This document shows positions 12,171 through 23,475 of a stretch of DNA of 64,000 nt, piece after piece (position 1 is the first letter of the stretch; the number at the start of each line of letters is the position of its first letter). Source of the DNA: Ophioderma brevispina (taxonomy: Eukaryota; Echinodermata; Ophiuroidea; Amphilepidida; Ophiodermatidae); contig JAMKCH010001589.1 in NCBI GenBank assembly GCA_023653785.1, forward strand, positions 105,086 through 169,085, in the 5' to 3' direction. A program made the position numbers and the translations under genes. The notes beneath the pieces are model-generated. The model ran no database searches, was not told where the DNA came from, and was given only the letters and a program-made list of their open reading frames with translations.

Positions 12171-13780
12171 TTATGAGATCACCGCTATGTGTCCACCGCA
12201 CCTAAGGTGGTTGTGTCCTTCCATGGGTTCCGCTAACAGCGACGCTGCCCCCGGGGCAAGCGTCTACTACCGGTGCGTTTCACCGCTGCAGCACGCCCGT
12301 GCTTCAGCGAAACCCACCCGGCGAGTCGGGCCCTCAAATTCCTTTATCTATAGGGCGATTTACTGGCTTTTTATTACTTTAACTTTAACTGTACTACTGC
12401 GCTGGTCTCGATGCCTTTTGCCTCCATCCTCACAGGGGTGATGTCGGCTGCGGGCGCTTTGGACCCGGGCGAATCTCCCTCGGTGCTGGTCCCCATGGTC
12501 TGTAATCCCGGATTAAACCAAACAAAGGACCATTAACTGAGGGATTTGCCGTTCGATTGCGAGCCATAACCATTCTCAGCTTTGAATCCCCTTCATGGGA
12601 ATCAATATCTGCTTGGACGGAGGTTTTTCTTTCTTCGCGATTATTTGGGCCACGCTTCGCCTGTTTAGTAGGGGCGATTATCCTGGCTCAAGTACGCTGG
12701 CCTCCACTCATTACGGCGTCGCTCCCGCGGGGAGTTCTGGCCGCAGGAGTGTTTGGCATTTTCAGCGAGCCGGGGCTGGCGCTATTAGGTTCGGCGGGCC
12801 CCTGCTTCGCTGGTCACCCCGGTGCCTCAATCCCTTCGGGGATTTTGCGGTGATGAGTCTCTCGAACGAACCGTCGTGTTGATGGGCCGTTGCTAATTTC
12901 TCAGTAGAAATTAATTTTTACACGGACCGTTTATCACGGGGGTTACCGGTTTGAGAGCTTTGGCGGCGTGTTTAGCCCTACGCGTTGTCCGTTCTTTACG
13001 GGTGATTTGTTGGCCTTACTTACTGCCTGGTCTCCAACCTGATGGCCTCGGTCCCTGCAGCAGGGATTTCGGCGAGCATATATCATTTTCGTTTTCTCAT
13101 TTTGTGATGTCGGTCCATTGCTAAATCCTCTCAGGTGGATTTAGCGATACAATACGACCATCATCTCAGGATTTACAATCGCTATCGATACGCGAGACCG
13201 GCTATTCACAGGGAGGTTGATACCTATTCTTCTTTAGGATCAACGAGGCTCTGTGAACGTGGCACTGACTCTGTAGGCTCGCCGCTTGTGTGGGGATCCA
13301 TTCGCGGCATCCTCTGCCGCGCAGTCTACCCGCCCTTTGCAATGCCGTGAAGCCGATCCGCTTGGATTGGCTTGGCGGGGGGAAGGAAAAGGGGGGGGGT
13401 GCGGCACGGGCATGCCATTCCGTTAGTAACCGGGCGGCTAGGGCGTTGGCCAACTAGGTTGGTCTGCTTCTCCCGCTGGGGTTGCCTAGCTTCGTATTGC
13501 TACGTGTCGTCAGGGGTCAACCCTGGTTTTTCGATCATCTTAAACGGGTTAATGTCAGTGTAACCTCTCTGTCATATGTCAACACGGTATACTGACTCCC
13601 TTCTTACCTCCAGCTCCAGCAAACAACACGTTGCCAATCGTTCATCGGTCTCTGGAGTAATGATTCTGTAAGGTGACCATTTGTTGGAAGATTGTCTTAG
13701 TTATTCTGCAGTATACACCCTCGTTTGTCCTGTTCGGGGCGCGGTGTAGGCGGAGGTTTCGGTGTGACTCCTTTTTCGGC

Positions 13781-13782
<2 letters not shown>

Positions 13783-13813
<31 letters not shown>
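13783..13813 (+). repeat. 31-bp poly-A tract inside the DIRS-like element
   Basis: A run of 31 adenines in otherwise GC-rich DNA. It creates opposite-strand open frames with poly-Lys and poly-Phe, which are not genes. It may mark the tail of a small retroposed insertion, but no element body was recognised next to it. Confidence 0.8.
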
Positions 13814-13814
<1 letters not shown>

Positions 13815-15459
13815 ACGTGGTAATCTTGTTTTTTATTCCTGGTGTACGTGTCCGTTCATGTATCTTGCCTTTTATAATAATACGTCTCATACATATAGGC
13901 CCGTACATCCACGGGGCTTTTATCTAGCCTACCCGTTTCTGTTCTTGCGGGTAGTTGCTAAGGTCACTGTGGTGTAGGTCTTCGCCCTAATCGCCTCAAT
14001 CCCTTACCTCCGGATTCGGGCGATGTGAAGCATCGTTTCACATCTACCACTCCGATGGATACTGGACCTTGTGTTGAGCCATGTCGCTTTGTTACACAAA
14101 GACAATCCTGTGGGTGTGATGATTCGTTGCGGGGAACGGGACCCATTCGCCGGACTGTGGTGCACCCCGCGTGGGTGTCCGTCCAAAAACATGCTGCCCT
14201 GGGCGGCTCTGCCCGCCAAGGCGTTCTTCGGGACAGCAGGCGTCGGGGTTTTCCTACCACAAACCGGGACCGCGGGCATAGCTCTTTCCGCCTTCCCGGT
14301 GGTATCGGCTCCCGTAGCTTCATGGGGGGCGTCCTATCCTTTTATGATGCCTACCCATTTTTGGATTCAACTTCCTTTAGTTGTCTCTCCGGTGTGGGTA
14401 TGCCTCGACTTCATCCATTCAATCCGTTTCTTCGGGGGGCGGCTTACGTCTTATTAGGCGTTTGCAGCCTCTTAGATAGTCGCACGGTTGTCTTCCGTGC
14501 TCAGACCCCTCCTGGGTCCGCGAGTTTGGATGCGGTGTTTTTAATAAAACACAACGCCAACCTATGCTTTTGAGCCCGCCCTAGGGGTTGTGCCCCCGGT
14601 TTGGGATTTGTCTCTCTCTCCCCCCCTCCCCTTCCCCGGGGCGTGCGTACTGGTCTTATCCTGCTACTACTACTCCGTCTGATTTTGTTTTTTTTCCTTT
14701 GCTGCGGTCCTTTGGTAGGACGAAAAATTGGAATCACTTTGCTTATGGTCTTGAATTCATGTCGATGGGCGCTTTTTTTTTGGATTCAATTCGTTTAGCA
14801 ATAAATGCCGGTGTCTTTTGCCGGCGTTTGTATCACGACGATATGTAGTCAATATTTCTTCTGGTACGGGAGCTGCTCTGCCGTTCCTTCACGTTATTAA
14901 CGCTTGTCTTCATTACTTTCGGATCACGTGTTGACTCGAAGTTTTCGATATTTCGTATCGCCCCTTTTGGCGATGATACCGTTGAATGGATACGACTTGG
15001 CCGATTAATTTCGTCAGTACCTAAATTGTGTGTCGGATTCCGCCGTAATTGATGCCATATTCCATCGCTTCTGATCGCTTTTCGCTCGAGGTTTGGTATC
15101 CGCTCGCCATTTGGCGATGGATACCCTAGTGCATGTTAGACGTTAAAATTTCGTCTTTTTGGGCTTAAGTTCTGTGTCGAAGACTCGGCCAAGTTACCGC
15201 CCTGCTATATTCTATTCGGAAGTGTTTCAGGATGCGGGCGGCTTTTAATCTCTACTTAAAGCGTGTGTGGCACGCGCCGCCGAGCCTCTCGCTCGTTCGG
15301 CTTTGTGCTCCCGATCCCCGCGGGGGGTCTTTTATTCTCACGCTTTAGCAGGGGGATTCTCACTCCATTATAGGTACTTCACCGGCCGCCCGCTGCGGGT
15401 TTTGTTGCCTTTATTTGAATGAAGGTGCAACCTCTCAATCTCTCTGCATGGGGATGGAT

Positions 15460-15880
15460 TGATTGGTTGATAATGAGTCTTTGCATTTTCAAATGACATG
15501 GACTTATATTTTTATCACTGTGTTTCATCAATTAATATATCTTGTTGACAGGGGGTATCACTCCATCTATCTATGTCTGGATTGGTTGCTCGATCATGGA
15601 GGTGTATTATACTATACTATTAATAATTATTTTACCTCTATGTCGGATTTGATAATTAGTCTTTCCCGCCATAAATTGCAGAGTTTTCTGTACATGGTTG
15701 GGATAGACTATATTTATCCATATACCTTCAATGTTTTATATATAGTATATTCCACTCTTTGTCTGGCATCGTGCTGCAGACTGGATTTTAGTACAATCCT
15801 CTCAGCCTTTTATAAAGTGAGAGAATCTTTTGGGTGTCCTTGGGCTGGTTTTCGTTTCCCTATTCTTATTCTGTGATGTT
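15460..15880 (+). other. AT-rich island with a 137-codon open frame
   Basis: Composition changes sharply from GC-rich flanks to AT-rich here. The + strand is open from 15463 to 15876, giving a hydrophobic, Tyr/Leu/Ile-rich peptide with no recognised domain. It could be a secondary insertion into the DIRS-like element or a chance frame. I lean to chance, because the flanks hold no coding signal. Confidence 0.3.
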
Positions 15881-17264
15881 CAAGCCCTGCTATGATATGA
15901 TGAGTTTTGCCTACGGGCCAAACGGGATAACTCTTTATCCTTGGAAGCAAACCTATTTGCACTTAGCAAATATGTTTTTGCTCTAGGTCCAGCTGGGCTC
16001 TTTATCCCACTTAGGGTTTTCCTCTCCTCTTGTCATGAATGCCTCATTGGATTTCCCCATTCGCAGGTTGCGTCCCCCTTATTCATTCGTATTATAGGGG
16101 AATGCTGTTGGGCTAGGCATTCGGTGGGTGGGGCCAGTCGGGTGTGGGGTGGGGCCCTTTTTTTTCATCGTACTCGGCGATGTTTCCTTAGACTTTAGTT
16201 TTCGGAACAATCTGTTTTAGATTCTCTTAACCCCGGCTGCCTCAATCCAGTTGTTTAGATAAGCCTTGGAGTAAATGTTGGAGCTTGTTCTGTTGATCGG
16301 TACTCTTGCTCCAACATTTTTTCTGCGGAGAATTCTTTGTCAGCACACCCTTTCAACACGTTTTACGGTCCTTCGTTTGAGGTGGTCACTTCCTCAGGGC
16401 GACATCGGAGTAGTCCTTTCTGATCTTTTTATTTCACGATGAAAAGGCATAGTATGACTATTGGCTGTTCCCCCGAATGGGGTCAATCTTCAGGTTGGCC
16501 TTTTTCCATTCCGGTGGAGATACTTATCACTTGGGGTTGCTGTACTATGCTGAAGCTGTACTCCCCCGGGTAGGCTTCGGTCTAGAGATGTTGAATCTGA
16601 GTGGATCACGATATAAGTCCTGCCCCTCGCAAGATTCTCCTCTTTTTCCGCGCTTCGCACTCGCTTGCCCTAGGGGCTCAAGTGAGTGGGATTGGGTGTG
16701 GGCTGGCTGCATTAGGTAACAATTGATGACTCAGGTCTTCCTGTCCTTACGCTGTCCGGGTTTTCTCGCAGAGTATTGTAGCCGTCGAGGTTCTGGGGAT
16801 TTGGGCTCTTTCCCCCCTCCTCAGTCTCCCTCCCGGGGATGCCCCTTCTCTCGCCCGTCTGGGCCAGAGGTGCGATTGGGTCTAAATGGCCACTGCTCTG
16901 AGCCCTTGTAGGTCCCGCATACTTGGAGTAAACCTCTCATGCGCCGTGTGTGTTGTGAACGAGGGGGTGCTGGTTTCGTGGGACGTCTCCTCTAGGTACG
17001 TCGCTATCTGGCCATTTATTTTTTTTTTTTGCATGAGCCATCTTTCAGGGGGCGCAGCAAATTATTCTCTAGTAAGTGGTGTGCTTAGGTTTCGTGCTAT
17101 TTGTATTGGCATGTGAACCTTAGCTCTGCTTCTTCTACTTCTGAATTGCTGCAATTCAATATTCATACTCATTCTATCACGCAATCCATGTGTGACGTTT
17201 TGCATCCGGCACCGCCTCCTAGTTACCTGTGCTAAACTGGCGATGTTAATGCAATTTGTTACTC

Positions 17265-17370
17265 AACTCGGATTGAATGTAAGCCATATTAAATTCGTAA
17301 TGAGTCTGTAAGACATTGGTGTTCTAAGACTCGTAAGGAATGCTTGCTTACCTTCTCCCGATGTTGATTC
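17265..17370 (+). repeat. Internal complementary region of the DIRS-like element
   Basis: Two adjoining segments. At about 17269-17287, tcggattgaatgtaagc is complementary to the element's left terminus (gcttaccttcaatccgatg at 10743-10761). At about 17316-17370, ggtgttctaagactcgtaag, gcttaccttct and cgatgttgat are complementary to the right terminus (17563-17622). In DIRS elements this segment templates completion of the terminal repeats and circle formation. Confidence 0.75.
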
Positions 17371-17379
17371 CCGGCCCTG

Positions 17380-17625
17380 TCCCTCCCCCTTCCATATGTT
17401 TATCTTGTCGAGGGTAAAAGACAAAAGAGAAAAGATGATTGGTGGGTATGGCGTCACTTGGGGGGGGTCGTCATCAGGGTGATCGAAATGAATATATATT
17501 CATTTGGGAATATATATTTATGGGAGGTTTCTGCATCGGCCTAAAGACAATGCAATTTGTTAACAAAAAATCACATCGGAGAAGGTAAGCAACATTCCTT
17601 ACGAGTCATTAGAACACCACTGTTC
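17380..17625 (-). repeat. Right inverted terminal repeat of the DIRS-like element
   Basis: Reverse-complement counterpart of the left terminal repeat. It shares the atcaccctg, tgaatatatattcat, ggaatatatatttat, taaagacaatgcaatttgtt and aggtaagca words. It extends further outward than the left copy (acgagtcattagaacacc to about 17622), the unequal-end arrangement seen in DIRS elements. Confidence 0.8.
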
Positions 17626-17632
17626 TTACATA

Positions 17633-17741
17633 TCTTTTTCTCATTCCCTGTGAAATCTTAATCGGCTAAGGTGTTTTGGTTTGGATTTTATGAGCGAAAA
17701 TGTCCCATTTTGGTCGACCATATTAATTTTACTCTATGCAT
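17633..17741 (-). mobile_element. MITE family B, middle fragment
   Basis: Continues the interrupted copy: ttttctcatt, cctgtgaaat, ttggtttgga, gaaaatgt and ttttggtcgacca, up to attaattttac and tctatg. It then breaks again where a ~1-kb element is inserted. Confidence 0.8.
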
Positions 17742-18790
17742 AGACGCCAGTTTTCCAAATTTATCGTGTTCGAATTTTTAAACTGCCCTGAAAATTTTTC
17801 CCGAATTTTATAATTCTTTGGAGGTTAAATTTTTTTTTAAAACAAAAATTAAAAACAAAAAAATCGTCAAGAAAATGTCATCGAAACACATTTCATTTAA
17901 AAGAGTCTTTGTATATTTTTCTCGGGAATTAACCTCCACCTCATTGTTGTTCTTTGGCCTTTGTTACAACGTAAGATACACGCATTTAATGAGCCGCGAA
18001 AAGAGAACGGCCGACTGAAAGAAGATTTCTCAATTCGGTGGGCTTTCTTTTTCGTGATATTTTATACAGAAAGTGCTATTGATGTTATTCACCGAGAACG
18101 AAACGTTGCTGTCCAAGGAAAATGTCGGTCTTATCAACTGATAAAGTTTGCAATGAATCAGACCATGCCGATACAAATTCCCAGTGGAAATGGCTTGAGT
18201 ACACTGATACAATGGGGATTATTACCGGAGCGATGGATGCATGTATTATTCTTACAACACTTAAATTCGGCACCCTAAACATGTGGTTTTATTCCGTTAA
18301 CGTTGCCGAATTCGTAGGGTCTTGGCAGAATGTTTGACGGAGGTAGGTAAAACTTCGGGAAAGAATTTTGTATTGTGCCACCACCCATTGAATTCGGCAG
18401 CCTCAACGGAATAAACTGCATGTTGAAGGGTGTGGACTGGAAGCAGAATACTAAATTCATCCCAACCTTCGATTATCGATGTTGGGTATGATGTTCATCA
18501 TCAGTTTTCATCCATCATGTACTATTTCAGTACTAACAGTATTTTATTATGCCGGCCTATACTAATTACTATGCAATATTGTCATGCTTTTCTAAGCATA
18601 AAATGGAGGCCAGGAGACATCTCCTAAAGCTTTCAACTTAGTTACAATTCAGGAGCTTCCGGGGCCTTCGCCCCCTGGACCCCACCAGGGCCCTAAGGCG
18701 CTAGGTCGCTGCGCTCGCTACGCACTACTTGGTCCGTGATATTTGTAGAATTTTTTTTAATACCCTGCTGGCATCTCTGTCTATGGGATT
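17742..18790. mobile_element. Unclassified ~1-kb insertion within MITE family B
   Basis: Bounded on both sides by tctatg, which occurs once at this place in intact family B copies, so it is probably a ~6-bp target duplication. The ends are short inverted repeats, catagac plus a gccag block. The right end holds a GC-rich motif (ggggccttcgccccctgga, then ccccaccaggg) at about 18660-18690. An inner stretch (18370-18470) recurs at 58605-58690. Small open frames inside (for example 17961-18278) have no recognised domain. Confidence 0.6.
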
Positions 18791-18920
18791 ACAAAATCAC
18801 GTTTTTAGCTCTCACTTAAAATGGTTGAAATTTTGGTGTGAAACTTACAGATGGGGTTTTGGGGGAGGGCCATTCTATCAGATGAAAAATTTCGACTAAA
18901 TCATGATATCCCCCTTTAAG
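18791..18920 (-). mobile_element. MITE family B, right fragment
   Basis: Completes the copy begun at 10624: tatgggattacaaaatcacg, tttttagct, gaaacttacagatggggttt, cattctatca and the terminal atatccccctttaa. Together the three fragments total about 340 bp, matching the intact copies (~357 bp). Confidence 0.85.
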
Positions 18921-20870
18921 AAGAGTAGACTATAAAGCAAAGTGTCTAGTTATCATGTAGTATTAGATAAAATGGGATATAAAATGCATGGCGTTGGTTG
19001 AGATGGGTGGTTCCATCTTTGTGATGGAAGAAAAGTGCACTTTTTTTTTTGTGGATGTTGATCACATAGGAATTCACGAGTGTGAATTCAGTGAATCATA
19101 ATGTTCCAATGTGGGAGAGATGCCATGACTGGTTGAATGAGTGAGTATTCTAGAAAGCAGGTGGGTGTATATGTGCATGGATGGATGATGAATGGGGAGT
19201 ATTAGTGGGTGTAATAATTGAATATGATTGAAATTTGGTGAATACTAATATGTATGATTAGGGAGAGAGGGAGTATATGCCTGTTCTATATGGGAGTTTT
19301 CTTATTCTGTAGAACTCATAAATTAACCACAAAATACAAACCTTAAGATAATGACAACTTAATACTGCATATAATTTACCACTTGATTGCATAATCTATA
19401 ATATTACGGTTGGAGAAGTAATGACTGTATACCTCTCTCATAGTGATGTCCTATGTAAAATAAAAATGTACAATAAAAAATCCATTCTTGATTCTGGAAA
19501 TATACCAACTCGAACAACATCAAAGAAATTTAATCGGTGCATGAAATAACATCTTTTAGAGTGCTGTTTACCCTGGAGAATTAATAGATCTACCTACAAG
19601 GGTGTCAGCTGTTGAGAGCTAATGGCCGGCCATTCCAGCACTGCTGCCTTGCATGGTGGGCGTGGTGCCCAAAGGCTAGCCCACGCCGAAAACTGTGGAT
19701 TGATGTCAAGGAAGGGCAATCCGTTCAATTATTCGTTTGCTCCATTAAATCCTCATACAGCAGTATTGTTGCGTGAAGTGTACCGGCCACCCCCCGTTAA
19801 CGGGGGACACGAAACCGGATTTAAAACTTTGGTTTAACTAACTAGCGTAGAAGAGCAGACTAATCCAATCAATACAAAATACAACAAGGAAATAGATGAA
19901 CCTATTGGAAGTATTTCTAGACTTTCAAATCCCTTTTAATATCCGATTCCCCCTCAATCCAACCATGCTTAAAAAAAACGATTGGTTAAATAGAATTAAC
20001 AATACAAAGAACACAAAGGATATCGCATGCATTTTAAGGGCTAATTCCCAATCCACATGCGTAAAAATACCCGTGGGTAACAATAGGAATAGTTTTGCCC
20101 ATGCATAATCCCGAATATTCAGCAAAGGGAAATCCAGCGGTTCTGGAAGCTCAGAAGATGAGACAATGACAGATGTGTGAATAGGAACAAGCCGGAATAT
20201 CCCTTGCAAGTCCCAATGTGGTGACAAGTTTCGTTGGCAAATGTGATCACATAGTAGATTGCTTGAGTGAGTGGCTTGATGGCTGAGTTGACTTGACAGT
20301 CTTTGAATGTGATGTCTCAATTAGGTACCTGGGTTGAGAATTATTAGAAGGGAGTGAAAGAGTAACATCAGAAGCAGGAAGAAAAATGTCAGTTGAAGCA
20401 ACAGCAATAAAGTGTGGGTGCAAATTATGACACACGCTTATCTCTCTCTCTCTTTTTGGGGGGGGGGGTGAAAGGACATCAACCTCAGCCCCAAAATGTC
20501 ACCTTTCTTGCCCACGACTTGTCGGCCAAAGCAGGAGAAATGAACACACAAATACTAACATACATAAATGTGTGTAGAATTTAACAAAAAATTACAAGCT
20601 AATCACACAAGCATAAATAATAATAAAAAAAAACAACAAATCAACATCTCCCCTGAAGACCAATTTAAAGGGGCTTTTTGTGATTCACAACCTTGTCCCT
20701 CTGATTTACTAAACATGTTGAGATTTTTTATAACATCTGATCTGTTAGCCTTAGTAATGCATGTGTGACTAATCTTGCTTGTAAATTGATCGTATCTCTA
20801 AGAAATTTGCAATTTGGTATGGACAGAAATACGTACGTGGCTATGAGACCCTGTGATACTGTGCATTGGT

Positions 20871-21482
20871 CACAGTGGTGTAGCCAGAGGGGGGGGGGGC
20901 GGGGCAGGGGGAAGCTGCCCCTCATGATGGGGAATCTTCCCCCCTCTTGCACCCCTGAAAAATTAATGATTTGAAAATAATGTATTTACATAGGCCATAT
21001 ACTAGAACTAAACAAATTTTAATATATGCTTGCCCCCTGAAGATATGTGCCCCCCTCCCCCGATTCTTGGAGATTTTGGCCCGAATTCATGCTCCAGGAG
21101 CAGGTATTTTCAACTCGTCTCATAGGGGCGCTATTCATTATTATGTGTGCGCTTTATTCCGTTAATGTTTATATTGAAGTATTGCAAAAGAACGACTTTC
21201 TGCAGGCTCGGATTGCGTGGGGGTGTCTGTGGGCGCTCGTCTTGTTATATAAAGGTCGTGGGTTCGAATCCCACTCCAGGAACAAAATTTAGTTTAGGAT
21301 TTTATTTGTATTTTAGAGTTGGAGATTGGAATCATAAAACCCAGATTTGTGGATTGAAGTAGAAAATATTGAATAGCTGCCTTTGAGATAATTAAGCCTG
21401 GTTCCTGGTCCTGGAGCATGAATTCGGGCCAAAATCTCCGACGTGCTTCCCCCCCCTGAACAAAAAGCTGCTACACCACTGT
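20871..21482. mobile_element. hAT-like element with CAGTGG termini, carrying a nested insertion
   Basis: Left end CAGTGGTGTAGCC; right end GCTACACCACTG (inverted). G/C runs lie just inside both ends. Eight flanking bases are attggtca on the left and tttgctca on the right, a 6/8 match consistent with an old hAT 8-bp duplication. It has no transposase. The middle is occupied by a second inverted-repeat unit (21068-21438). Confidence 0.6.
21068..21438 (+). mobile_element. Inverted-repeat unit flanking a tRNA-derived SINE
   Basis: Arms of about 32 bp (ggagattttggcccgaattc, then atgctccagg) occur inverted at 21407-21438. Between them, about 21205-21275, is a tRNA-like head with B box gggttcgaatccc (21251-21263). 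Confidence 0.6.
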
Positions 21483-22136
21483 TTGCTCATAACACCAAAT
21501 CATAGATTGGAATCTGGTTTTTCTCTCGAGGATATTTAGTGAACCATAATCAAAGAGTGCTACATCACGAATGGCACCTTTAAAAGTAGCATATCAACAA
21601 AGATTTAAAAAATATTCTTGAGGAAAAACTCATTCTCAACATTTTGGTTAATTTCAAGCTAATTTTTTACAAACTTGCTGTTATGACAAATGTTTTTGCA
21701 TCACATTGTCCCATATGCCAATTGTGTCTAATTTATCTGTTAACAGGACAAAAATTCATCACAACATTGTTAATTCTTGCAGAGTTTTATTGACGGCTGC
21801 ATCAATGTAGAGGCAGTCTACAATACTAAGCAAATCTCAACTTTTGAGGGTACGAGACCGTGTTTCATGCAATGTCCCTTAACTAACTTGACGATAAATT
21901 CTTTTACTGCCATATAATGAATTCACAGTGCCACATTGGTGTATTGTAACCTACCCAGCACTGGCTATACTTCCAAATAATTCTCAGTTCTCACTGTGGC
22001 TATGATGAAGAACTGGAAAGGATTGTTGAATTCAATGCTCTTTCAGTGGAACAAGGATAATTGTTGAAGCTGACCCCCCCCCCTCCTCCCCAAATGATGC
22101 CCTAGAATCAAGCTGTACATGAATGCATACGCACAT

Positions 22137-22176
22137 GCACACACGCACACACACACACACACACACACACTCTTTC

Positions 22177-22232
<56 letters not shown>

Positions 22233-22413
22233 CAATCAATCAATCAATCAATCAATCTGCAGTATGAATAGGGACCAGATGAGAGGAGATAGGTATTTGG
22301 AAAACAGGTGTTTCCAAGTCAGAAGTAGACAGTCTTATAATTATATCAAAACACATGTACTGCGTGCATGCACATCCACACCACACACACACACACAAAC
22401 ACACACGCACACC
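22137..22413 (+). repeat. Microsatellite cluster: CA, TCAA and CA arrays
   Basis: A CA run (22137-22170), a long TCAA tetranucleotide array (22177-22257, with one out-of-register step near 22230) and a second, imperfect CA run (22380-22413). The 100-codon open frame spanning them is a repeat artefact. Confidence 0.95.
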
Positions 22414-23227
22414 CCCACATACTGAAAAAAAATCATTAAGATACCTAGTGTGTACACAAAATATACACAACTTCTCAAAAGAGGACATTTTGCTTGATTG
22501 GGTAATGTTCAAAATTTTCCCCACTTTGGGACACCAGGGATAATTGATATGATCCCTATCATTTGGAACTTACTGATAAATGGGTTTATTCCTTTTTGTC
22601 ATTGTACCCCCAAATTGATGTACATAATTATATTGGATTGAATGACCTTAAAAATTCATAGCCTCAAATATCATTTTGAGAATTAGGGATGGGCAGAAGC
22701 TTTTGCAATAGGGAGACTTACAAAATGATAGTTTTAAGTTTAATTAATACATTCAGACATAACCCTATATTTTGTCTGAGGCAAAGTGTTAACACCCATT
22801 TCATTTGTTACCATTATCTCACAGAAAAAGCATCAACTCCATCCTTCAGTTTTCACCCTCTTTTCACCCTTTCTATCCTTATCATGTCCCGTCCCTTCCC
22901 ATGCTAGCCCCACCCATCAATTTGATCAGGCCGGCAAACTTTACTCACTTAATTATGAGCGTCATTTTTTTGTACTCTAGATGGTACCGCGGATTTGTGC
23001 ACAAATACTGTGGATTTAGTCTATAAGCAACATAATCGGTTGGGTGTTTTGCTCTAATTTTATTGCACTTTTGAAAAGGATTGATAGATGTTAACATTTT
23101 GGGTGCAGTCACTGCCGTCATAGTTTAGAGAAGGGTAAAGTTTGTGAGTTTTTTAGGTGGATTGTCAAAGCAACTAGTTGGGTCATTTTATATGCACAAA
23201 TGCAACAACGGTAGTTTGGCTGTTACC

Positions 23228-23475
23228 TTAACCACCCTGGGCACTACCTGCCTATCTATCGGCATCTAAGCACTATTTTGATTGGTTAATTGGAGGGTAG
23301 TATCATGTAATGAGCAAATCAGAGATACTGTAAGAATAGCTAAGAATGGTGGTATAGCTTACACAGGAGATATAGAAGCACTGTTTTGATTGGTTACTCA
23401 GAGGGCAATCTCATGTTGTATCCTGTAATAAACCAATCAGAGAGATTGTATCAGGCAGTAGTGCCTAGGGGTTAA
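23228..23475 (+). mobile_element. MITE family C
   Basis: Ends are TTAACCACCCTGGGCACTAC and the inverse of GTAGTGCCTAGGGGTTAA. The interior has two related half-units, each with gcact.ttttgattggtta and then an aatcagagata block. An inverted copy lies at 41623-41832. Confidence 0.75.

Larger units (their letters stand above)
10726..17632 (+). mobile_element. DIRS-like element: inverted terminal repeats plus internal complementary region
   Basis: A 6.9-kb insertion that splits a MITE (family B). Its ends are inverted copies of each other over about 200 bp. Near its right end is a segment made of two pieces, one complementary to the left end and the next complementary to the right end. That combination is the hallmark of DIRS retroelements, which normally encode Gag, reverse transcriptase/RNase H and a tyrosine recombinase and replicate through a circle. 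The interior is GC-richer than its surroundings and T/G-rich on the + strand. I could not find convincing RT or recombinase motifs on either strand. The longest frames (182 codons on + at 14025-14573, 119 on - at 13964-14323) look unlike either, so the copy is decayed or nonautonomous. The plus orientation is assumed from the internal region lying at the right end. No target duplication was seen, as expected for tyrosine-recombinase integration. Confidence 0.75.

Noticed and set aside
13642..13927. Opposite-strand frames with poly-Lys and poly-Phe
   Set aside because: Caused by the 31-A tract at 13783-13813.
14025..14573. 182-codon + frame and overlapping 119-codon - frame in the DIRS-like element
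   Set aside because: Mutually overlapping on both strands in GC-rich DNA, with no RT, RNase H, methyltransferase or recombinase motif.
22123..22425. 100-codon frame rich in His-Thr and Asn-Gln-Ser
   Set aside because: Direct translation of CA and TCAA microsatellites.
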